Shown: piece by piece, positions 1-7,781 of the stretch
How positions within the stretch are numbered: the first letter of the stretch is position 1
Layout of the letters: every line of letters begins with the position of its first letter
Assembly: GCA_963739625.1 (NCBI GenBank)
Contig: CAVUAU010000011.1
Location: 248,001-312,000, forward strand
Reading direction: 5' to 3'
DNA length: 64,000 bases
Source: Salinimicrobium sp963739625
GTDB taxonomy: Bacteria; Bacteroidota; Bacteroidia; Flavobacteriales; Flavobacteriaceae
Notes under the pieces: generated by a model
The model's database searches: none
The model's input: the letters and a program-made list of their open reading frames with translations, nothing else
Told to the model about the DNA's origin: nothing
Position numbers and translations under genes: made by a program

Positions 1-660
1 TGTGGCTTTGCCTGTAGCTTTGTCAAAATAGGTGATCCTTACCGGAGATTTGGTTCTAATCAACTTTGGTTTTGGACCATCGGTTTTAAGCGGAAGCTCC
101 ATAGCTGCCCAAACGCCTTTTTGATCGTAAGAAGCGGCAAGCCCTTCAAAAGTGCCATTATTCCTCGGTTCTTTAGAACTTGCGGCGAGGAAGTTTTCGG
201 GTACATCAAAAGCGTCTTCAAAAATGCCATTTTTGGTAACCCTAAAGATCATAGGATCTTTACCTTCAGAAATTCTTCCTTCACTGCTAATGATAAACTG
301 CTGCTTTTCGGGTTCGTATAAAAGACTTTCCAGGTCAAGGTGTGCCTGTTTTAAAACAGAATCCTGTTGTAGTTTAATCACTTCAGAAATATGCAGGCTG
401 TCTATTTGGTCTCCGGTGAGGGAAATTTCAGCTTTATATAAACGTGGAGTGCCGGGATCATCGCTAACCAGGTAAACGCTTCCGTCGTTAAAATCTATTC
501 CCGAGAGACCACCCACCCTGGTGCCTCCAACCTCGAGATCCCTGGGGATCACATAATCATCGAGAAAACGCACTTCTACATTGGCAGTGCTGCCTATTCT
601 TGAACTTTTACAACTTAAAAGGCTTACAGCCAGGAAAACTAAGAGGAAGATTTTTTTCAT
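1..660 (-). CDS. Phytase-like esterase lipoprotein (partial, C-terminus off the left edge)
   Basis: I translated 220 uninterrupted codons on the minus strand from the ATG at 658-660 to the window edge. The N-terminus is a lipoprotein signal: Lys-Lys, a hydrophobic stretch and LLSC at residues 14-17, so the mature protein should be lipid-anchored. Segments such as GGLSGIDF, LVSDDPG, LDLESLLY and FEGLAA match the esterase-like activity of phytase family (Phytase-like domain, a beta-propeller fold). Substrate is unknown; the name comes from distant similarity to phytases, so phosphate release is not shown. It is transcribed away from csbD. It carries one exact copy of the iterated palindrome, read as Asn-Gly-Ile-Phe. 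Confidence 0.8.
   Translation of the reverse strand, partial: MKKIFLLVFLAVSLLSCKSSRIGSTANVEVRFLDDYVIPRDLEVGGTRVGGLSGIDFNDGSVYLVSDDPGTPRLYKAEISLTGDQIDSLHISEVIKLQQDSVLKQAHLDLESLLYEPEKQQFIISSEGRISEGKDPMIFRVTKNGIFEDAFDVPENFLAASSKEPRNNGTFEGLAASYDQKGVWAAMELPLKTDGPKPKLIRTKSPVRITYFDKATGKAT
221..233. repeat. AAAATGNCATTTT palindrome, exact copy 1 (coding)
   Basis: Exact copy with central C on the plus strand, inside the phytase-like gene. The coding strand reads Lys-Asn-Gly-Ile-Phe-Glu across it. Confidence 0.85.
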
Positions 661-767
661 GCCGATAAAAATAACAAATTCTTAAGAGCAAAATAGGAGT
701 TTTTTAGCGGGACTGCATGAAATCATTAAGTACTTTTCAACAGTAACTAACACTAAAATTGAGAATT

Positions 768-953
768 ATGAATGATGACCAGTTAGAAGGAAAATGGAAA
801 CAGATCAAAGGTGAATTCAAACAGAAGTATGGAAAGGTCACCGATGACGATGCTACCTATACCGAAGGAAGATTTGACGAAATGCTAGGGCGGCTTCAGG
901 AAAGAACAGGCCGCAATAAAGAAGAGTTAAAACGTGAAATAGAAGAGTGGTAG
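768..953 (+). CDS. CsbD family stress-response protein
   Basis: A 61-residue, highly charged protein with the CsbD signature: N-terminal LEGKWKQIKGE, a central Gly-Lys-Val-Thr-Asp-Asp, and a C-terminal GRLQERTGR-type segment. CsbD proteins are small, abundant general stress proteins of unknown biochemical function. An in-frame TTG at 759 would add three residues, but the ATG at 768 gives the usual family start. A TACTTTTC octamer at 731-738 is a plausible -7 element. The stop codon runs directly into an exact copy of the iterated palindrome and then a strong terminator shared with convergent clpB. Confidence 0.85.
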   Translation: MNDDQLEGKWKQIKGEFKQKYGKVTDDDATYTEGRFDEMLGRLQERTGRNKEELKREIEEW

Positions 954-966
954 AAAATGCCATTTT
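954..966. repeat. AAAATGNCATTTT palindrome, exact copy 2 (gene end)
   Basis: Exact copy beginning on the first base after the csbD stop codon, ten bases before the terminator stem. Confidence 0.85.
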
Positions 967-975
967 TAGAAAGTA

Positions 976-1005
976 AAAAGGAGCGCAATATTGCGCTCCT
1001 TTTTT
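976..1005. terminator. Bidirectional terminator between csbD and clpB
   Basis: A perfect 30-base palindrome: five A, a GGAGCGCAAT arm, its complement, five T. It serves convergent csbD (plus) and clpB (minus). Confidence 0.9.
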
Positions 1006-1022
1006 GTCCAGAACTTTTTAAA

Positions 1023-3629
1023 TTATTTCTGTCCTGCGATCTCCTGCTCATTCCTAAAGACGAGTTGGTCGTCAAAAGAATCCAGCAGGATCACGCTGTC
1101 TGTATGGATCTTACCACTAAGGATCTCTTTTGAAAGCTTGTTAAGAACCTCTTTTTGAATAGTCCTTTTCACAGGGCGTGCGCCATATTGAGGATCAAAT
1201 CCTTTTTTAGCAAGATCTCCAATGGCTTCCTGGGTAGCATCCAGAGTGATCCCCTGCTTCGCAAGCATTTTTGTCACTCCTTTTAATTGCAGGCCAACGA
1301 TTTGCCGAATATCCTTTTCGGTCAACGGTGAGAACATGACAATGTCGTCAATCCTGTTTATGAATTCGGGACGAACACTTTGTTTCAGCAGGCCAAGTAC
1401 TTCTTCTTTGGCGCTCTCCATTGCAGTGTCCAGATCTTTGATGTTCTCAAATTTTTCCTGGATGATGTGCGAACCAATATTGGAGGTCATAATAATAATG
1501 GTGTTCCTAAAGTCGGCCAGCCTTCCTTTGTTGTCTGTAAGCCTTCCCTCGTCCAGCACCTGTAACAGGATGTTGAAAGTATCGGGATGGGCTTTCTCGA
1601 TCTCATCAAGTAGGACTACAGAATAAGGTTTTCTTCTTACCGCCTCGGTAAGTTGCCCGCCTTCTTCATAACCAACATATCCCGGAGGGGCTCCCACCAG
1701 TCGGCTCACCGCATGGCGTTCCTGGTATTCGCTCATATCAATCCTGGTCATGGAGCTTTCGTCGTCAAACAAATATTCAGCAAGGGCCTTGGCAAGTTCA
1801 GTTTTTCCTACCCCGGTGGTTCCCAGGAACAGGAAGGAACCTATGGGTTTTTTTTGATCCTGCAATCCTGCGCGGCTACGCCTCACGGCATCGCTTACCG
1901 CCTGGATGGCTTCTTCCTGGCCTACAACTCTCTTATGGAGTTCGTCTTCCAGCTTCAGAAGTTTTTCGCGTTCGCTCTGCAGCATTTTGGTCACGGGAAT
2001 TCCGGTCCATTTGGCTACAACTTCGGCTATATCTTCATTGGTTACTTCCTCTTTAATAAGAGTTTTTCCCTGCTGATTCTCTTCAAGCTGTTTCTGAAGT
2101 TCGGCCAGGCGTTCCTGCTCCTCTTTTATTTTTCCGTAACGAAGCTCTGCGACCTTTCCATAATTGCCTTCGCGTTCGGCACGTTCGGCCTCCAGCTTGT
2201 ATTCTTCAACGTTAGACTTGGCGGTTTGTATGTTGTCTACAACCTCTTTTTCATTCTTCCACTGTGCATGCAGCTCATTGCGCTCATCTTTGTAGTTGGC
2301 GAGATCTGCGCGAAGAGACTTAAGTTTTGATTCGTCTTTTTCCCTTTTTATCGCCTCTATCTCGATCTCCAGCTGCATGATCTTACGGTCAAGAACATCG
2401 AGTTCTTCAGGTTTGGAGTTAATCTCCATTCTTAATCTTGAGGCCGCCTCATCCATAAGATCGATAGCCTTATCTGGCAAAAACCTGTTGGTGATATATC
2501 GCTGAGAAAGCTCTACGGCCGCGATAATCGCCTCGTCTTTAATGCGCACCTTGTGATGGGTCTCATATTTTTCCTTAATACCACGTAAGATCGAAATGGC
2601 ACTCTCTGTATCGGGTTCTTCAACAGTCACCCTTTGAAAACGTCTTTCCAGGGCCTTATCCTTTTCAAAGTATTTTTGATACTCATCTAAGGTAGTAGCG
2701 CCAATCGCTCGCAATTCCCCGCGGGCCAGTGCCGGTTTAAGGATATTTGCGGCATCCATGGCACCCTGGCCGCCACCGGCGCCAACAAGCGTATGGATCT
2801 CGTCTATGAACAGCACGATATTTCCTTCACTGGAAGTTACTTCTTTAATGACTGCCTTAAGCCGTTCCTCGAATTCCCCTTTATATTTTGCACCCGCTAT
2901 TAAAGCTCCCATGTCAAGAGAGAAAATTTGCTTGTCTTTCAGGTTTTCGGGTACATCCCCCGCAATAATACGGTGGGCAAGACCTTCGGCAATGGCAGTT
3001 TTACCAACTCCGGGTTCACCAACGAGCATCGGGTTGTTCTTGGTTCTTCGGGAAAGGATCTGCAAAACCCTCCTAATTTCTTCATCCCGTCCAATCACCG
3101 GGTCGAGTTTGCCTTCCTCGGCCAGTTTGTTGAGGTGATTAGCATATTTATTGAGGGCGTTGTAGGTTTCTTCTGCACTCTGAGAGGTCACCTTTTCACC
3201 TTTTCGCAGTTCTTCAATTGCGGCTTGTAAACCTTTTTCTGTAGCTCCCTGGTCCTTTAGGATCTGCGCTACCTTACTTGAAGATCTAAAGATCGCCAGA
3301 ATGATATGTTCAACAGAAACAAATTCATCCCCCATTTTTTTTGCGATGGAAGAAGCGTCGGTTAATGTTCTTGAGGCTTCGCGGGAAAGCATAATGTCGC
3401 CTCCTGAAACCTTCGGAAAGCTTTCCAGGGTCTTATCCAATACCTGTTGGAAAAGGCCAACGTTAATATTCAGCTTTTTCAGAAGAAAAGGAGTCACATT
3501 TTCTTCCACCAGCATGATGGCTTTGAAGATGTGCTCATTTTCTATTTGCTGATGACCATACTCCTGCGCCAGTTGTTGCGCCTGCTGTATAGCCTCCTGT
3601 GATTTTATAGTAAAATTGTTCAAGTTCAT
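1023..3629 (-). CDS. clpB: ATP-dependent chaperone ClpB
   Basis: 868 residues, the normal length for ClpB, a hexameric AAA+ disaggregase that works with DnaK-DnaJ-GrpE to rescue aggregated proteins. Domains in order: Clp N-domain (about 1-150), first AAA+ module with Walker A GEPGVGKTA and Walker B LFIDEIH, the long middle coiled coil (about 410-530), second AAA+ module with GTTGVGKTE and VVLLDEIEKAHPD, and the C-terminal D2-small domain. It is intact. The 5' leader is about 95 bases. An FNR-type box and a matching -7 element lie upstream, so clpB looks like an outlying member of the regulon of the 20-45 kb island. Confidence 0.97.
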   Translation of the reverse strand: MNLNNFTIKSQEAIQQAQQLAQEYGHQQIENEHIFKAIMLVEENVTPFLLKKLNINVGLFQQVLDKTLESFPKVSGGDIMLSREASRTLTDASSIAKKMGDEFVSVEHIILAIFRSSSKVAQILKDQGATEKGLQAAIEELRKGEKVTSQSAEETYNALNKYANHLNKLAEEGKLDPVIGRDEEIRRVLQILSRRTKNNPMLVGEPGVGKTAIAEGLAHRIIAGDVPENLKDKQIFSLDMGALIAGAKYKGEFEERLKAVIKEVTSSEGNIVLFIDEIHTLVGAGGGQGAMDAANILKPALARGELRAIGATTLDEYQKYFEKDKALERRFQRVTVEEPDTESAISILRGIKEKYETHHKVRIKDEAIIAAVELSQRYITNRFLPDKAIDLMDEAASRLRMEINSKPEELDVLDRKIMQLEIEIEAIKREKDESKLKSLRADLANYKDERNELHAQWKNEKEVVDNIQTAKSNVEEYKLEAERAEREGNYGKVAELRYGKIKEEQERLAELQKQLEENQQGKTLIKEEVTNEDIAEVVAKWTGIPVTKMLQSEREKLLKLEDELHKRVVGQEEAIQAVSDAVRRSRAGLQDQKKPIGSFLFLGTTGVGKTELAKALAEYLFDDESSMTRIDMSEYQERHAVSRLVGAPPGYVGYEEGGQLTEAVRRKPYSVVLLDEIEKAHPDTFNILLQVLDEGRLTDNKGRLADFRNTIIIMTSNIGSHIIQEKFENIKDLDTAMESAKEEVLGLLKQSVRPEFINRIDDIVMFSPLTEKDIRQIVGLQLKGVTKMLAKQGITLDATQEAIGDLAKKGFDPQYGARPVKRTIQKEVLNKLSKEILSGKIHTDSVILLDSFDDQLVFRNEQEIAGQK

Positions 3630-3729
3630 GATCTGTGTTTTTTCTGAAGTTTAGCAATTGATGTACCAGCAGGGCCGGACCGACAAAATGACCTATAAAC
3701 GTGAGATTTTACTGACTTTTTGTCTTACA

Positions 3730-3772
3730 TAAAGATACGGCTTATTCCTTATTAGGTTCCTGACTTTTGTCA
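3730..3772 (-). promoter_or_regulatory. FNR-type box and -7 element, clpB promoter
   Basis: The box TGACTTTTGTCA lies at 3761-3772. Reading leftward, a -7 octamer TATCTTTA lies at 3730-3737, centre to centre 33 bases. No suitable octamer lies 33 bases to the right, so the box fits clpB rather than ytxJ. Confidence 0.6.
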
Positions 3773-3838
3773 AAGTTTAATACTTTCTTCAGGCATTTTT
3801 CCTGTGATTTATAGTATTTTTAAACCAAAACGTAAACC

Positions 3839-4243
3839 ATGGGATTATTTGATAAAGCCTTCAAAAGTCAGAGGGATATAGCTAAAGAAGATATAGAAGA
3901 ATTTCACTGGAACGCCCTGACCAATGAAGGACAACTCGATGAAATAGAGGAGGAGTCAAAAGAAAAAACAGTAGTCATTTTTAAGCATTCTACGCGATGC
4001 GGAATTAGCCGAATGGTGCTGCGGAATTTTGAAAAAGATTTTCAAAAAGAACCAGCAGATGATTATAAAATGTACTTCCTGGACCTGATCGCCAACCGCG
4101 GTATCTCCAATGAAATCGCCACACGCTTTAATGTATCACATGAAAGCCCGCAGGTGATCATTTTAAAAGAAGGAGAAGTTGTTCATCATGCTTCACATCA
4201 TTCTATAGAAGCATCCCAGGTGGAAAGCTACATTGAGGCTTAA
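3839..4243 (+). CDS. ytxJ: YtxJ-like bacillithiol-system redox protein (thioredoxin fold)
   Basis: 134 residues matching the YtxJ family (DUF2847), monothiol redox proteins linked to bacillithiol metabolism. A thioredoxin-like core is visible: TVVIFKHSTRCGIS (beta strand then active-site loop with a single Cys) and SPQVIIL before a Glu-Gly turn, which supplies the cis-Pro. Bacillithiol is known in some Bacteroidota, so a role in thiol redox repair is reasonable but inferred. Start is the ATG giving MGLFDKAF. The stop codon overlaps a one-mismatch copy of the iterated palindrome at 4243-4255. Confidence 0.8.
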   Translation: MGLFDKAFKSQRDIAKEDIEEFHWNALTNEGQLDEIEEESKEKTVVIFKHSTRCGISRMVLRNFEKDFQKEPADDYKMYFLDLIANRGISNEIATRFNVSHESPQVIILKEGEVVHHASHHSIEASQVESYIEA

Positions 4244-4368
4244 AAATGCTATTTTAGAAGCTCTTTGGTTAATTGGCTAAAGTGCTGTTAAAGCTCTAAA
4301 AATCATAGCGTTGCTTTTTAGTTATAAGTATCTTGGAAATAGATTTATTAACTAAAAAAACTTGTATT

Positions 4369-4554
4369 ATGGAAAAGCAACGTGATGAAAGAAGAGAAGA
4401 AGAAAGACGTAGGCAACAGGAAGAGCCTCAAAGAAAACCTGCTCAACAAGCCGCAGGTGACCGCGATAAGCAAAGGCAGGAAGATGCTGAACGTGAAAGA
4501 GAGCTCAAGAGAGACAGTGATGAGCAACGTCGCGAAAGAGAAGAGAATCACTAG
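4369..4554 (+). CDS. Small highly charged protein of unknown function
   Basis: 61 residues made almost entirely of Glu, Arg, Gln, Lys and Asp with no hydrophobic core, so it is predicted to be disordered or a single charged helix. The ATG at 4369 follows an A-rich leader, the usual initiation context here. It is followed directly by a strong bidirectional terminator, which supports its being a real transcription unit. I do not recognise a family. Low complexity can create spurious frames: the opposite strand is also open, but its hydrophobic reading is the complement of Glu and Arg codons. Confidence 0.55.
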   Translation: MEKQRDERREEERRRQQEEPQRKPAQQAAGDRDKQRQEDAERERELKRDSDEQRREREENH

Positions 4555-4567
4555 GATTCAATAAAAG

Positions 4568-4598
4568 AAAAGAGAGCCACAAATTTTGTGGCTCTCTT
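4568..4598. terminator. Bidirectional terminator
   Basis: A 15-base arm AAAGAGAGCCACAAA faces its complement with almost no loop, T-run on either side. It separates the small charged gene from convergent fahA. Confidence 0.88.
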
Positions 4599-4621
4599 TA
4601 CATGTTATAAAAAATTAAAAT

Positions 4622-5911
4622 CTATTTTTTCTTAGGCTCAAAAACAGGAAGCAACTTTGTGGATACTTCTCCAAAACCAATGCGGTAGTTATCCTTGTGG
4701 CAATAGCCGCGCATGATCACCGTGTCATTGTCTTCAATAAAAGTACGGGTGCTTCCATCATTTAATTTCAGTGGTTTTTCTCCCTTCCAGGAAAGTTCCA
4801 GCATAGAACCGTACGAATCTGGGGTAGGACCGGAAATTGTTCCCGAGCCCATCATGTCACCAGAGTTTACGGGGCAGCCGTTAATGGTGTGGTGGGCGAG
4901 CTGCTGGCTCATATTCCAGTACATGTATTTAAAATTGGAATGAGCGATCCTATTCTCTTCACCACCTTCGGGTTTAAGGAAAACCTCAAGGTTAATGTCA
5001 AAGCTTTTCTTACCTTCATATTGCAGGTAAGGCAGTAATTTCTTTTCCGGCTTAGGGCTCTCTACTCTAAACGGTTCAAGCGCATCAAGGGTTACGATCC
5101 ACGGAGAAATAGAAGAAGCAAAGTTCTTGGCGAGAAACGGCCCTAGTGGCACATATTCCCAGGTTTGGATATCACGGGCGCTCCAGTCGTTGAAAAGCAC
5201 CAGTCCAAAGATGTAATCTTCGGCTTCTTCGATAGGAATAGGCTCGCCTAAATGGTTCGCATCTGTAGTGATAAACGCCATTTCCAGTTCGAAATCAACT
5301 CTTTTAGACGGACCAAAAACAGGTTCATCTGAATCTTTTGGTTTTGTTTGTCCCTGGGGTCTGTGAACGGGAATCCCGCTTGGGATGATAGAAGAACTTC
5401 TTCCGTGGTAACCCACAGGAATATGCAACCAGTTTGGAAGCAGGGCATTCTCTGGATCGCGGAACATGGTTCCCACGTTCGTGGCGTGTTCCTTACTTGA
5501 GTAGAAGTCGGTGTAATCTCCTACCTGTACCGGCAATTGCATTTCGATCTCGTCGAGTGCAAAAAGAATCACTTTCCTGTGATCTTCATTGTCGCGAAGT
5601 TTGGGATTATTTTCTTCAAAAAGCTCAGAGATCCTGTTTCTTACCAGTCTCCAGGTCTTTTTTCCGTCAGAAATGAAGTCATTTAAAGTATCTTGAAGAA
5701 AAATGTCGTCTGTAAGGGGGATGCCTTCGAAATATCCCAATTGATGAAGTGCTCCAAGGTCGATAGCGGTATCCCCAATTCGGGTCCCTATCGTGATCAC
5801 ATCATCCCTTGTCAAAAATACACCGAAAGGAATGTTCTGAATAGGAAAATCAGAGTTTTCGGGTACTTCCAGCCAGGTTTTTCTATTGGGATCGTTAGCT
5901 GTAATAGACAT
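4622..5911 (-). CDS. fahA: Fumarylacetoacetase
   Basis: 429 residues, the usual length. The enzyme hydrolyses 4-fumarylacetoacetate to fumarate and acetoacetate, the last step of tyrosine and homogentisate breakdown. Family landmarks are present: the N-terminal SH3-like part with IPFGVF, then the catalytic domain with VGDYTDFYSS, GYHGRSSSI, the DFELEMAF metal-binding Glu pair, the LFNDWSARDIQ segment and SGDMMGSGTISGP near the C-terminus. No other homogentisate-pathway genes lie next to it. It is divergent from glyA. Confidence 0.96.
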   Translation of the reverse strand: MSITANDPNRKTWLEVPENSDFPIQNIPFGVFLTRDDVITIGTRIGDTAIDLGALHQLGYFEGIPLTDDIFLQDTLNDFISDGKKTWRLVRNRISELFEENNPKLRDNEDHRKVILFALDEIEMQLPVQVGDYTDFYSSKEHATNVGTMFRDPENALLPNWLHIPVGYHGRSSSIIPSGIPVHRPQGQTKPKDSDEPVFGPSKRVDFELEMAFITTDANHLGEPIPIEEAEDYIFGLVLFNDWSARDIQTWEYVPLGPFLAKNFASSISPWIVTLDALEPFRVESPKPEKKLLPYLQYEGKKSFDINLEVFLKPEGGEENRIAHSNFKYMYWNMSQQLAHHTINGCPVNSGDMMGSGTISGPTPDSYGSMLELSWKGEKPLKLNDGSTRTFIEDNDTVIMRGYCHKDNYRIGFGEVSTKLLPVFEPKKK

Positions 5912-5946
5912 AATTATGTTGTTATTTTGTTAAAATCAATTCGAAC

Positions 5947-5954
5947 CAAATATA
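5947..5954 (-). promoter_or_regulatory. -7 element of the fahA promoter
   Basis: TATATTTG on the minus strand, a perfect TAnnTTTG match 36 bases before the ATG. The -33 element is only TTC, about 20 bases upstream. Confidence 0.5.
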
Positions 5955-5986
5955 TTATTTTCCATTAAAGAACCGAATGTATTTGC

Positions 5987-5994
5987 TACTTTTG
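5987..5994 (+). promoter_or_regulatory. -7 element of the glyA promoter
   Basis: TACTTTTG, a perfect TAnnTTTG match 27 bases before the ATG, with TTA exactly 19 bases upstream as an imperfect -33 element. Confidence 0.55.
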
Positions 5995-6020
5995 AGGAAT
6001 ATTTAACGTAAAAAAATCGT

Positions 6021-7295
6021 ATGCAGAGAGATACAGAATTATTTGATTTAATCGAAGCCGAAAAGGAGCGGCAACTCAATGGTTTAGAACTTATTGCAAG
6101 TGAGAATTTTGTGAGCGATCAGGTGCTGGAAGCAGCAGGTTCTGTACTTACCAATAAATATGCTGAAGGCTTTCCCGGAAAAAGGTATTATGGAGGCTGT
6201 GAGGTGGTAGACGAGGTAGAAAACCTCGCCATAGATCGTCTCAAAGAACTTTTTAATGCCGAATATGCCAATGTGCAGCCACATTCGGGTTCACAGGCTA
6301 ATACAGCTGTTTTTAGCGCCTGTATGAAACCGGGTGAAAAATTCCTGGGTTTTGACCTTTCACATGGCGGCCATTTAACTCACGGTTCTCCCGTGAATTT
6401 CTCCGGAAAACTCTACGAACCTGTATTCTACGGCGTAGATAAAGAAACCGGCCTTATTGATTATGACGAGGTTCAAAGAATTGCTGAAAAAGAGAAGCCA
6501 AAAATGATCATTGCGGGAGCCTCTGCTTACTCCCGTGAGATTGACTATAAAAGGTTTCGTGAGATTGCCGACAGTGTGGGTGCTATTCTTTTTGCAGATA
6601 TAGCACATCCTGCGGGACTTATTGCAAAAGGTCTTTTAAGCGACCCAATTCCGCATTGTCACATTGTTTCTTCCACCACTCATAAGACCCTTCGCGGACC
6701 TCGCGGCGGAATCATTATGATGGGCAAGGACTTCGATAATCCTTTTGGAGAAACCCTGAAGAACGGAAACCTAAAGAAAATGTCGACCATTCTTAACAGC
6801 GCTGTTTTCCCGGGTAACCAGGGCGGGCCGCTGGAGCACATCATCGCTGCCAAGGCAGTTGCTTTTGGAGAAGCGCTTACAGATGAATTTTTGCACTACA
6901 CCGTGCAGGTGAAGAAGAATGCAAAGGCCATGGCCGAAGCTTTCATGAAGAAGGATTACAAAGTGATCTCGGGCGGAACAGACAACCACATGATGTTGAT
7001 CGATCTTCGCAACAAGAACATCTCGGGTAAAGAAGCCGAAGAGGCGCTTGGTAAAGCCGATATTACCGTCAACAAGAACATGGTACCTTTTGATGATAAG
7101 TCTCCTTTTGTTACCTCCGGAATTCGTGTGGGAACTCCTGCAGTTACTACCAGAGGTCTAAAAGAAGAAGATATGGGCAAGATCGTGGACTTTATTGACC
7201 GGGTCATCAACAACTTTGAAGATGAGCACGAACTTGAAGCCGTTGCAGAAGAAGTGAATCAAATGATGCATGGAAAACCCCTTTTTCAGAGTTAA
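6021..7295 (+). CDS. glyA: Serine hydroxymethyltransferase
   Basis: 424 residues. The PLP enzyme interconverts serine and glycine while charging tetrahydrofolate, the main source of one-carbon units. Motifs: LIASENFVS near the N-terminus, GKRYYGGCE, the PHSGSQAN loop, ADIAHPAGLI, the lysine-bearing STTHKTLRGPRGG for the Schiff base, and PGNQGGP. The gene is complete and single. It ends in two successive hairpins, one containing the stop codon and the next a strong terminator with a degenerate iterated palindrome at its tip. Confidence 0.97.
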   Translation: MQRDTELFDLIEAEKERQLNGLELIASENFVSDQVLEAAGSVLTNKYAEGFPGKRYYGGCEVVDEVENLAIDRLKELFNAEYANVQPHSGSQANTAVFSACMKPGEKFLGFDLSHGGHLTHGSPVNFSGKLYEPVFYGVDKETGLIDYDEVQRIAEKEKPKMIIAGASAYSREIDYKRFREIADSVGAILFADIAHPAGLIAKGLLSDPIPHCHIVSSTTHKTLRGPRGGIIMMGKDFDNPFGETLKNGNLKKMSTILNSAVFPGNQGGPLEHIIAAKAVAFGEALTDEFLHYTVQVKKNAKAMAEAFMKKDYKVISGGTDNHMMLIDLRNKNISGKEAEEALGKADITVNKNMVPFDDKSPFVTSGIRVGTPAVTTRGLKEEDMGKIVDFIDRVINNFEDEHELEAVAEEVNQMMHGKPLFQS

Positions 7296-7305
7296 TCTGA
7301 AAAAG
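7281..7305 (+). other. Hairpin spanning the glyA stop codon
   Basis: Ten-base arms CTTTTTCAGA and TCTGAAAAAG flank a five-base loop that contains the TAA stop. It lies 11 bases before the terminator stem. Confidence 0.55.
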
Positions 7306-7316
7306 AAATCATAAAC

Positions 7317-7351
7317 AAGGGGCGTCAAAAATACCATTTTTGACGCCCCTT
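7317..7351. terminator. glyA terminator (bidirectional)
   Basis: Sixteen-base arms beginning AAGGGGCGTC with a three-base ACC loop, then a T-rich tail. The tip is a one-mismatch iterated palindrome (7328-7340). It also faces the convergent thioesterase gene. Confidence 0.9.
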
Positions 7352-7370
7352 AATTTTTGCTCTTTATTTT

Positions 7371-7781
7371 CTACTGTTTCTTGTGAAAGACCGTACGCAG
7401 CTCTTCGGTAATTTTGGTGGGGCGTTTGGTTTTGGCATCAAGTAAGCACCACATAGATTTTGCGGCTACTAAAACCTCTCCGGTTTTGGCATTTTTGATG
7501 TTTACATACCTTTCTGAAGTTACAAAAGTGGTTTCCCCAACATAGGTCTCAATAAGGATCTCATCTCCCAAAAAAGCCTGCTTCTTGTAATCTATTTCGT
7601 GCCGTATCACCACCCAAATAAAATCATTTTTGAGCTCCTCGGTCGCTCTAACTTCCCAGTGTTCCTTCGCGATATCCTGTAGCCACTGTACATAAATCAC
7701 GTTGTTCACGTGGTTAAGGTCGTCCAGGTCTTCTGTGGTGACCGTTCGTCTATGCGTGTATATTTCTGCGGGTACTACCAT
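7371..7781 (-). CDS. Acyl-CoA thioesterase, hot-dog fold (YbgC/FatA-like)
   Basis: 136 residues with the 4-hydroxybenzoyl-CoA thioesterase pattern: an early Asp-Leu-Asp-Asp-Leu-Asn-His-Val-Asn-Asn-Val helix start (the catalytic acid region), WLQDIAKEHW, then beta strands including FIWVVIRHEIDYKKQAFLGDEI and a C-terminal LVAAKSMWCLLD. It should hydrolyse acyl-CoA or acyl-carrier thioesters in the cytoplasm; the natural substrate cannot be told. Its ATG overlaps the stop codon of the glutaminyl cyclase gene by one base (TAATG), so the two are translationally coupled. Confidence 0.85.
   Translation of the reverse strand: MVVPAEIYTHRRTVTTEDLDDLNHVNNVIYVQWLQDIAKEHWEVRATEELKNDFIWVVIRHEIDYKKQAFLGDEILIETYVGETTFVTSERYVNIKNAKTGEVLVAAKSMWCLLDAKTKRPTKITEELRTVFHKKQ

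Noticed and set aside
4348..4551. A hydrophobic minus-strand frame opposite the small charged gene
   Set aside because: It is the complement of repetitive Glu/Arg codons, which read as Leu, Phe and Ser; the plus strand has the proper start and terminator context.
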